Part shown: positions 13,701-64,000 of the stretch, piece by piece
How the letters are laid out: every line of letters begins with the position of its first letter
Position numbering within the stretch: position 1 is the first letter of the stretch
Assembly: GCA_016801885.1 (NCBI GenBank)
Contig: CM028891.1
Coordinates: 17,645,017 to 17,709,016 of the forward strand
DNA: 64,000 bases
Direction: 5' to 3'
From: Toxotes chatareus
Taxonomy: Eukaryota > Chordata > Actinopteri > Toxotidae
Notes under the pieces: model-generated
Seen by the model: the letters and a program-made list of their open reading frames with translations, nothing else
The model's database searches: none
What the model was told of the DNA's origin: nothing
Position numbers and translations under genes: made by a program

Positions 13701-14580
13701 ACTTGTTTTTCCAGGTTTCTTAAAATCTTTTCTTTGTGTAAATTATTCAAATGTATTGCAACAAGGGTAAGAATAAAATAAAAAAGCAAGTAGACTCGTT
13801 AAGTTTAAAGGCTCACAAGACAAAAAGGATTGGAACCAACCACAGTGGCTGCATGTTTTTCTTAAAATAACCACTGGGAGGAAAATGTTTATTCCTCAGT
13901 CTGTAGTTTAGATTTAAGGTAAGTCTAACAACACCAGGTCTGCCTGGCCTGCTTCCTTGGGCCCTATATAATTAAAAATAAAAGTAAATTTACGATTGTC
14001 AAAATGATTGTCCACCACCACGTCTTGTCATATTTTGGTTATAAATGTGATTAAATAACATTTTTCTAATACATTCTTTAAGGCTTGTTTTAAATCTTTG
14101 TGGTAAATGCACTTTTGTTGACTCTCATTCCAAAATGTCTCAAATACATTTAATAATGACTGAGAATAAGTAGGAATGTTGTTTTTGTTTTTTTGTTAAT
14201 GCTTCATTCTCAGTCTGTACGTTTGTTCTCATATTTAATCATATAAAATAGTTTGAGAGAATAAAAATTCTATTTGCCGGAGCAAGTTTCTGTTCTGCAG
14301 GATTCCAGCAGGTGTGGATGGCTGCGAGCTGAAAAATGTTGAGGAGCACTGTGAAGACGGACTCAGCAGTGACATTAGAAAAGAGGCAAGAGGCAAATTC
14401 CCTCTGGTAATAAGGCTTTCACCTCAGAAAACTCTGCAAGTCACAGGGTCAGTCCCTGCAGCAGAAAACAATATGTCTATAAAGGCATCCTCGAGTAAGA
14501 CTTCCTGCAGTCTGAGTCGCTTTGAATATGAGAATAAGTTCTGAATGTCTTTCCAAAACCAGGCTGTCGCTGTCCCCTGG

Positions 14581-32294
<17,714 letters not shown>

Positions 32295-32830
32295 GGTCAC
32301 ATCTCATCCGGCGGAGGGTTAAACCCACCTGAACAGCGGCTCGCAGCTCATCTGACTGTCATCCTCAGCATGAAACAGGTGTGGGGAAGCAAAGCGCCGC
32401 CAAACTGCAGCCTGGGACGTTTGTGAGTTCAGAGTCAGAGTTTGGCGCGCTGGTCCTCGGCTTTACGCACGGATTCATTCACCGCAGCGTCTCTGGAAAT
32501 CGCTCTGGTTCACACAGGGAGGATTAAACGTCTTTCCAAAAAACACAAGTTTGAGAAAAAAAACCTTTTCTTTCGCGGCGGAGACAAAGAAAAGAACCAA
32601 AGCGCCCGAACCACACGATCCGGCAGCCGTTTGTGTGGAACCCCGGGCGGGAGGTGCGTTCAGTTCAGCAGGCAGAGTTAGAGTGAGGCGGTGGTCCGGA
32701 TCACTCCCAGTTCACTTTCAAACCTAAGCGCGTCCCCGTCACACGTGTCCCTCAGGAGGACACCCCGGACTGATGCGCGCTCCCGCCGCCAGGACCTGAA
32801 AGCTTCCTGGGATCCAGCTGTGTGGAAATG
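32295..32830 (-). promoter_or_regulatory. vipr2: Putative vipr2 promoter and 5' UTR
   Basis: Upstream of the vipr2 start codon the sequence becomes richer in GC and CpG than the surrounding introns, with a GGGCGGGAG box near 32645-32653. No clear TATA box is seen. The transcription start is not mapped. Confidence 0.4.
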
Positions 32831-33810
32831 TCAACAGCGACCTCTTGTGGTTTTACTCACAACCTCTTCGCCTTAAAAAAAATCAAACCAAAGTTTCTCT
32901 GGTAACATGTAAGAATGGATCAGAGTTTTAAAGACCTGAGTCATTATATCATCACGTGGAAACACATCAGACTTCCTGTGACTTATGACATGTTGGACAT
33001 TCTGGAAGGTTCCATTGTAAAACACAGGTCACTGGAAACAGGTTCCTCTGCAGAACATCAGCATCAGCTGGAACTTTCATCCAGCTCAGCCACAAATGTC
33101 CTGCGTATGTCTGTCAGGAGGAAGATTTTGGTCCTGATGGCAAAGAGAAGCTGTAAAATTCAATCTGATCGTTTGTGAACTCACACAGGTTCATGGAAAA
33201 TCCAGCAACAAGCATCCGCAGAGTTTAATGACTGCAGAGGAGGAGAAGATGAAAGGATGGAGGATAAGAAAGAGAAAGGAAAGTCCCATCCATCAGAGGA
33301 AACCAGCGTCTGATCCCACACATCATTCAGTCATTTATGGCTCCAAATGCAGAAATAACTGAACAGAATCAGTCGGAAAAGCTTTTAGTGCAGAGTCCCG
33401 GGTCAGACAGAGAGGAGGGGAAATTAAAAACAGGACGAAACGGCTTTGTTTTTATGCTGTTTGACGACGTTGGATGGTTTTATTGTGTTGGTCCATTAGT
33501 TTTACTCTTTCATCGTTTGCATGTATAAACTCTGCTTTTACCTGTGAACATCTTGTGTTTGAGAGAGGAGGCATCAGCCAATAAGAAGTAACTGAAGGGT
33601 CGGTGGATCCTGAAAAAAAAAAAAACTGGAGAAAAAAAAACAGTTTTTTAAATAAGATTTTTGACATCAGTGTAATGAAATGCAGATTTGTCAGGTTATT
33701 CATTTGCTGGATCAACACAAACCAAACTCTCCTGTCTGGTTATTTTATCCTTTACTTTCTCAAATTCAAAGAAACATTTTATGAAACAGCACAAACCAAT
33801 CATGTAGCAT

Positions 33811-33838
33811 CAATAATAATAATAATAATAATAATAAT
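33811..33838. repeat. (AAT)n microsatellite
   Basis: About nine ATA/AAT trinucleotide units in the vipr2-dip2c interval. Confidence 0.93.
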
Positions 33839-33872
33839 GAAGACCAGTCTGAGTTTTAGCCAATCAAAGCAC

Positions 33873-33878
33873 TTTATT
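33873..33878 (-). terminator. dip2c: Candidate distal poly(A) signal of dip2c
   Basis: TTTATT on the plus strand (AATAAA on the minus strand), about 2.97 kb beyond the dip2c stop. A nearer alternative is 36070-36075. Which one is used cannot be told from sequence. Confidence 0.3.
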
Positions 33879-34004
33879 GCACTGTATAGTGTGACGGTGA
33901 GCCAATAGCAGGCTCTTATAAAAGTGTCATTTAATCTTTTTTATCATGTGTACAAAACAAGTCACACACACTTGTACCGTACAAAATCAACACTATTTAC
34001 ATAC

Positions 34005-34044
<40 letters not shown>

Positions 34045-36186
34045 ATAAAGTCTCTCTACCATCCAGCCCTGAACACACACATGAGTCCTCTGGGTCTCTG
34101 ATGGGATTTCCTTCTTATCCAACATCCTCCACACGCACACACACGCAGGCACGCACACACACACACACACAGGGACTGAAACATGACCGCTACGCTGCTA
34201 CCAACGAACCCAAACTGCTAAGATAGCCAAACAAGCGCTAAGCAACTTCTGATATGCATAAAGATTTTTTTTCTTCAGATAAAAAGACAAACGATGAAAA
34301 AAGACAATGAGACAGAATCAACGTGAGAGAAAAAGAAGGATGAGATGAGTCATTAGAAACTTTATCCACAGGGATGTAAACAAACGATGCACTTTGTTAT
34401 GAATTATTCTGAATAACGTTGAATAAAACGTCCTACAGAACCTGCAGCGTCAGTGACGGGCTGATGATAACTCTCAGAATTCACTGAGAGCGACTGAGCA
34501 CGATACCTGGTGTGGGGATAAACGGATTTCTTTTAAAACTCTTAATATATTTTATTTATTTATCTTAACTCTTATATATCCTCAGGATCTCTGAGGAGGC
34601 CTTTGACTTAGTGCACACACGGCGGTAGCTGTTGTACCAAAGCCCAGAGGACGCTCTTCACTCGGGATTCGTTTCTACAACACTGAAAAACACTCGATTT
34701 TTTTGTTTAGGTTTGGTGTGAAAAAAAATTTACTGTGCGAACATGAACTTTTTAACTTTTTAGTGTTGATGAACTGTTTGGTCCATAACTGTCAGTAAGA
34801 TGATATATGTATGTTTTGTTTTTTTAATCTAAAGCTAAATTTAGGACTTTTCAAAAACCTGAAAATGATCACTGAAGATCTGTGTAGTTCAGCTGTGTTT
34901 TATAAAAAGCAAGATCCGAATCTGAGCCATGAACCAAACAGAACCGAGTCAGGAGCAGCACCGAGGAGTTTGGTATCAGCTCCTAAACTCAAATCCCTGC
35001 AGTGAACAACGTGCTTCCGGGCGTTATTGCTACAATAGGAGCTTTTCTCTGTAAACTTTATCTCTCTGCACCGACAGAGCTCCAGATGTCACACACAGGA
35101 TTCCTCCTGTGCGCGTGCGTGTTTCTCTGTCCTCACCTGTGCCTTCACCTGCTTCCCTTATCTCTCTGATTGGCTGCAGCAACACCTCAGTTCCCTCTGA
35201 CTTATGACTGGGAGCATCAACACTCTGTTAAACTCCCTTTAAATAGTAAAAGTCTTTATCTTTTATATACACACAGTGCACTTTGCTTGATGAGATGCTT
35301 TGGATGTTTCAGGGACTGAATTTCACACAGTTACTGACAAACTGATGTGATGGGATAACAGAAATTATTGTCCACATGCAGACTGCTTTTTTTTTTTTTT
35401 TTTTTTGCTTTAAATTATTTTATGGGCTCCAACAAATGTCAATAAGGTTCTGAGCCTCAGAAATCATTTCAAAGACATGAGAAATTTAAGTTTGTGGATG
35501 TGTAGAAAAGATTCGTGGACAGGGAGCAAATAATATCACAACCACACAACTGAAAACAGAACTACTGAAGCAACTTCACTGTCCATGTCAGATGGAAATG
35601 AATAATAACTGAACAGTATTTTGGCAGAGAGCCACCAACTTAAGGTCCTGAGGGTTTGGTCGGAACATAATCTAAATTTTTGTGACTCAAAACCTGAAAA
35701 TCTAAACAAATTACAAAAAAAAAAAAAAGACGGAGAAGAAGGAGGAGAAATAACTTGAGTAGAAGCTGAAACATCATATCTGGGCACATCTGGATCACCA
35801 CAGGCTCAGAGTCTCACTGACACAGTTGTGAGTCCATGAATTTTGATTCAAACGGTTAAAAAAGGCCGAATGATGATCAGGAAAAGGCTGTTTCTGTCTT
35901 TCAGCTTCTCACAACTAAACCAGATTTAGAAAAGCTGCATCAAGCTGGTTTACGGAGCCAGTCGGATCTTTGAACTTTACACTGAAAACAAATATCTGTG
36001 TTTTTTTTACTTTTTCAGTGTGTTTCTTAAAATTCAGTTTTCCTGTTTCCAGCCTCCATAAAAAATGTCTTTATTTGATCGTCTAAAGAGTAAAAGTCTG
36101 TTTGAAATCTGTTTAATTCACATTGAAACTCGGCAAAATGTCCCTGTCACACATCAACAGACAGATGAACACACTCACAGACAGAG

Positions 36187-36217
<31 letters not shown>

Positions 36218-36572
36218 GTGCAGGTGGAGAGAGCTGCATATAGGGGCTACTACACCTCATTGTGTTTTAGGTTTCTCTCCATATAGATTATTATGTCTAT
36301 GTACAATATTTATATTTTTACAATAATCTGGCTGCCCCTGTTCTAATTCTAATAATACCACAAATCTGGGATTTTCCGATTCGACCAGTAAAACGTGACT
36401 CCAGCGTTTCTCTCTCTCTCTCTGCTTTCACCTCCCGAAACCACGGTGTGACGAGCGGAGCCGTGGCCCCGAACACAGTGTTCCCCTAAGGCTTCCTACA
36501 GTGGCGAGCTCCTGGTAACGGTCACCAGAGCGGGGGGAGTAAAAATGGTCACATCACCATGGAGCAATCAAT

Positions 36573-36660
36573 CAGTCAGTCAGTCAGTCAGTCAATCAAT
36601 CAATCAATCAATCAACCAGTCAATCAACCAACCAGTCAGTCAACCAACCAACCACCCAAA
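36573..36660. repeat. (AATC/AGTC)n tetranucleotide repeat
   Basis: A run of AATC, AGTC and AACC variants about 200 bp downstream of the dip2c stop, within its likely 3' UTR. Confidence 0.9.
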
Positions 36661-36808
36661 CCGGCACAACACGACTTTAAAGAAAACGGACGACTTTAGA
36701 CCACACCATATGCAGGTTCAAAAATACAGTACATCTTGATTTTGGGAAATAAATGAACAACAACGGCGATACGCACGGCATACACACGCATGCTCTCTCT
36801 CTCCCACC

Positions 36809-36809
<1 letters not shown>

Positions 36810-36844
<35 letters not shown>
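36810..36844. repeat. (CA)n microsatellite just past the dip2c stop
   Basis: A pure CA run starting 6 bp from the stop codon, so it is read as (TG)n at the very start of the dip2c 3' UTR. Confidence 0.95.
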
Positions 36845-36847
<3 letters not shown>

Positions 36848-36850
36848 AGG

Positions 36851-60051
<23,201 letters not shown>

Positions 60052-63000
60052 CTGCAAACAGATAGAGATAAATAGAGAGTGAGAGAGCCAGTGAGGGCTG
60101 TGTGGGCTGCTCCGGTCAGAGACTTCATTTTAAAAACTATTTTATGTTTAGTTAAATATATATTTAACTATGTGGTGGCAGCTTGTCGGACAAACACCAC
60201 ACAAACATGTCGCCACGCCCGGCCTCCTCTGTCTCTCCCAGTCTTTTAATGTCTCTGTCTAAAGTGTTAATTAGAGACAGAAACGTGAAACATAAATAAA
60301 ACAACACAAAAGAAATGATGTGATGGATAATGATGGAAATGAATGAATGTGAAAAAGATAAAACATAAAGTAAGGCTTTGCATTGATTGTTCAGTTCAGC
60401 CTCGACCAGCTGTTATCTCCGTGTATAGAGCCTGTCATTGCTCCTAATAAAGTTATTCAAATCCAGGGGGCAGGAAGTATTAATCAGACCCAGGTACAGG
60501 AGGCAGCCTGGAGGAGGAGGAGGAGGCTATGAGGGCAGGATCCGAGCGGGGTTATTTGGTCCGGGTATGAACTCTGGTTCAGTCAGACACCAGAGCTGCA
60601 GCAGGTTCACCCAAACCTCCCTTCAGACAACAGCCAGCTGAGGCCCTGCAGAGAGGATCCATGAGACGACACCGAGTTCACCTCATTCAGGACGGAAAAG
60701 ACGATTTAAGACCAGCAAAGATGGCTGCATATACAGGTAAATCCAACAGTTTGGCCACTGCTGGGCAGCTGATTTTTCTTAAGTGAACAGAAGTAAAACA
60801 TCAAACAGAGCAACATTTAAATCAAACCTTAATATTCTCTTCTACAAAACTTCTGAGTCAGTTCTCAGTCTCATCCCGTTTGCAAACACTTTGTGCAGCA
60901 GCTGAAAGTTTTTCTGTTTCTCTTTGCTTTTTTCTTTTCTGCAGCGGTTTTATTTAGTTCTGTTCACACCGCAGTTTTCTAAACTTGTGTACACAACTCT
61001 GTAATTGCAGAATTGGTCAACAGGGGGCTGAAAAAAATACTGTGCGATGACAGTAAAACGCTATATTACGCTGGACTGGACTGATTATCCTCAACAATGG
61101 ACCTCAGCTGACGAGAGGCATCTACGTTTGTTTCCTCGTTCACTTCAGTGTCATTAAGAGAGAAGTCGTAACCATGACTCTGCTGAAGTGAATGGTTTCT
61201 AAAAGTCAGAGCAGTGACTCACATATGACACAGCAGCACGACAGCCAGACAAAGCTGTTCCACTGTTTTCCAGCTGACACTGTCAACGAGCTTTTCTTAT
61301 CTAAAAACATTAGATTTATTCCTGTTTATTTATTTTTTAAATATTTTTTCTACCTGTTTGGGGCTAATTAATCGTCACAGCCTCCTGTTAATAATGTTCT
61401 GTGTCTATGAATCTAACCCCCCCATTCTTCTTCTGTGCTTTCCAAACGAATGACTCCTGGGGCCCCTGAGGAGTTTCCCACAAAAGACCAGCTAAACATT
61501 TAATGCGAAGGCTTTCATGAACTGGCTCCAAGCGAAATGATTGTTGTTTTGCATCAGTCCCAGAACGTACAAGTGGACGGACACCTTCAGCAGAAGCTGA
61601 ATATGAAGACACGAGACTAGTGGACGGACAGACGGTGGTCAGTGTGGACAGACAGCCACGGAGAAGCTCATTACAAAACCCTGAGGGGGGTTTTCACTGC
61701 CTAGGCAACCACTGATACCCCCACCTGTCAATCACAGCACCGCAGGGTCCTCGCAGCGGGGCTAATACGAGCTAATACCTCTTCGTTTGTCCACATTAAG
61801 TGATGTTAAACTGGCTTGCACCGGTCTGCTCATTACTGATTGATGGTTAACTCGTCAGCAACAGGGGAACCGAACCAAATCCAGCGGTCAGAGGAGGGCG
61901 AGGACATGTGCCTTCCACACAGTGAGCCGCATTCTTCTCCTCCAAGCAAGAGAAAACAATATTCAAAAGACAAAGTGGTGTCAAAGAACGAGATTCAGAG
62001 ATTTCAGCCACTTCCAGGAGAGGGAAACATCTTCCTACACAACATATTCCCAGGAAAGTCTCTGGACTACAAATCAAGTCCACAGATCACAAAGCTCCTC
62101 CGGGTACACTCTGTTAACAATGCATTTTCCACAGGCTGGACACAAATGTACAGAGCAGGGTTGTAAAAATAGGAATCAACAGGGAGCAGGTAGAGACGTC
62201 TGACTGAGAGACTGAATGAAACGCGGCTGAAACACAGGGGAGGACGTCAGAGAACCAGAGTCAGATATCAGTATTCTAAATGAAGCAGAACCACGGACAG
62301 AGAGCGTGCACGGCAAACCAAATGTCTCAGAACATGAAGTGATCTGCAGGAAGAGAGGATGAAAAAATATCAGTGAAGAACAGAAAAACACATCTGTGAA
62401 GGGCTGGTGGGGGGCGGGGGCTTTTCCTTGGCCAATCAGCGATGTTCAGCACTATAAGCCCCACCCTGAGTTAGTGAGTAGCCCCCCGACCAGTGACTGT
62501 TCTGGGGGTAAAACAGTCTCCCCGGAATTCAGATCCTGGTTCCTCTGCTGGAAACACAGGTACAGGAAGTAACCACGAGCTTGTTCATCCCACAGTTAGT
62601 GTTTAATTTAAAGTTCCTGCAGCATCTGAAGAAAGGCTCAGCCAGCGTCGGGTCAGAGGGAGGTAAATATGTCACTCAGCTGATGGAGAGATGCAGCAGT
62701 TTGTGCAAAAATAGAGTGAAAGACAGAGAAAGAGAAAAGTCTGCATTTCACAATCTGACCGTGGAGGACGGCCAGAACATCTGGGTCCAATCTGCTCATG
62801 TGTGCTGCTCCACTGTGTGTGTGTGTGTGTGTGTGTGCTGTATCACAGCGAGGCCTTTTCTCAGATCAACCGCTGCATAACAACATTCTTCTCTTTCCGA
62901 CACACACACACACACACACACACACAGAAGTCTGTGGGGAGACGCCATCTTCCACTCACAGAGCAGCAGAGCAGGGAGGGAGTTGCCTAGCAACAGTTCT

Positions 63001-64000
63001 CCAGGAGAAGGCCTGAGACAGCCATGCGGTCAAGCCAGCCGTCTCTCCTATTTGCGAAGTCAAGCCAGCCGTTCCAACATTTCAAGTGCTGGACGGAAAA
63101 TAGACGGATGAGGTTGAGAAAGTTAGGATACTACAGCGTGGGAGCGTCAGATGATTCTGCACTGATTTGTGAGACGTGGGCTAATGATACCTGCCAGGGT
63201 GAGTGCATATGTTTGTGTCTGTGATTTGTGGTCACATGTGAAGTGTGCTAATATTTACATTTAAAAATCATGTCAGGAATGTTAAAATGGAAGTGTGTAT
63301 CTCAACCAGCCAGTACTATGATCAAACAGTCATTAGGTCACATGACCTGGAAGCTACGTACATTTTGTATTAAAATCTCAGGAATGTTAAAATGGAAGAA
63401 TATCTTAAAAAGGTGTATCTTAACCAGCCAGTGTAGTACTATGATACCAGCTAAAAAACGTATTGGCACCCTAATTACTTTCCTCCGTCTCCTCGCTCCC
63501 TCTCCTCTCTGCTCCCTGACACTCGGCTGTTTTAATGGCACACAGCTGAGAGAGAATCGATAGCGGCCGACTGCAGATTGGAGTTTTTCCACCCGCTGAG
63601 GTTGTGCCGCCAAAAGGTCTGAGCTTTCAGCGCCGCTAAGAAACTCCCTGAAAACTGATTTTGGCAGGTTCACCACAGACCTGCGACGGCGTCGGCCGTA
63701 AACACATCACTCCTGAATTTGTCCTTTACTGGACAGCTTTACCTTTGGATGCTCGTCCACCTGTTTTTACCAAAAAGTAACCGGAGTGAAACCTGAAGCT
63801 GCATCAGTTAATTAATCGTATCAGATTTCCATAAAACCAAATATTACTGGGATTATTTGTTCTGTTCCTGACTTCAGGAAGACTGTGTGTACGACAGGAA
63901 GCTCTGTCACGTACAGAAAGGTGACACTGAAAGTCTGGTCAGATTTATTTCACTGGCTTGGATCCAAATCCTGATCATTTGCTGGAGACTGAATTAAGCA
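60052..64000. other. dip2c: dip2c intron 1 (part)
   Basis: No coding exon recognised. It contains TG and CA tracts (62815-62838, 62901-62926), a plus-strand promoter-like cluster at 62411-62458 and small direct repeats at 63029-63072 and 63268-63448. The rest looks like ordinary unique intron. Confidence 0.7.

Larger units (their letters stand above)
11931..14580. other. Intergenic region and 3' flank of vipr2
   Basis: No coding exon was recognised. It contains a promoter-like cluster at 12257-12400 and a possible interspersed repeat near 13606. The part next to 14581 is probably the 3' UTR of the minus-strand vipr2 gene. A minus-strand AATAAA (TTTATT at 13890-13895) and ATTAAA variants around 14236 are candidate poly(A) signals. 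Confidence 0.5.
32831..36850. other. Region between vipr2 and dip2c, including presumed dip2c 3' UTR
   Basis: No coding exon was recognised. dip2c transcription proceeds leftward from its stop at 36851. Minus-strand AATAAA hexamers occur at 36070-36075 and 33873-33878, so its 3' UTR could be about 0.8 kb or about 3 kb. Short microsatellites interrupt it: (AAT)n 33811-33838, (CA)n 34006-34042, (CA)n 36188-36214 and a tetranucleotide tract at 36573-36660. Confidence 0.55.

Noticed and set aside
61388..62166. Frames of 74 and 108 codons in dip2c intron 1
   Set aside because: They have no recognisable family, no splice context and no codon pattern beyond chance.

Overview
The window looks like teleost fish (probably percomorph) nuclear DNA. 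It has short, GT-AG-delimited exons of vertebrate genes, many (CA)n/(TG)n microsatellites, BEL/Pao retrotransposon remains and small tandem CC chemokine genes. All gene names come from reading exon translations and recalling protein families; no database search was possible. The species cannot be fixed from the sequence.

Layout. (1) 1-11,930, plus strand: a segmental duplication carrying two paralogous four-exon CC chemokine genes (936-2397 and 9455-11047). Each has a TATA-like (TA)n box about 140-160 bp upstream of its ATG. Between the copies lies a minus-strand, decayed BEL/Pao pol region (about 3840-7660) with an internal tandem duplication of about 1.2 kb. (2) 11,931-14,580: gene-poor DNA. 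It holds a promoter-like CCAAT/GC-box cluster followed by a minus-strand splice donor that belongs to no gene I can see. (3) 14,581-32,294, minus strand: vipr2, encoding the class B receptor for VIP/PACAP. The coding sequence is complete in 13 exons (442 aa). (4) 32,295-36,850: the vipr2 promoter side and the presumed 3' UTR and flank of the next gene. (5) 36,851-60,051, minus strand: dip2c (disco-interacting protein 2 homolog C). All coding exons except the first are present (37 exons, about 1,589 aa). The gene runs off the right edge; 60,052-64,000 is part of its first intron.

The vipr2 and dip2c exon maps were built base by base: every junction is GT-AG and every reading phase carries through, so both maps are well supported. 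The three gene groups have no evident joint function. Chemokines are secreted leukocyte attractants, VPAC2 is a cAMP-coupled neuropeptide receptor, and DIP2 is a large protein with two adenylate-forming-enzyme-like domains linked to lipid metabolism.

I found no new multi-gene system. The most interesting points are at the level of splicing and gene structure. A dip2c 3' splice site is preceded by about 405 nt with no adenosine on the coding strand. A 123-nt phase-symmetric exon and a histidine-rich repeat lie in the dip2c linker. A conserved tripeptide may be missing, possibly a microexon. CA repeats recur just after 5' splice sites. The chemokine paralogs differ at the C-terminus, at one glycosylation sequon and in their microsatellites. 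An orphan minus-strand promoter sits at about 12.3 kb.
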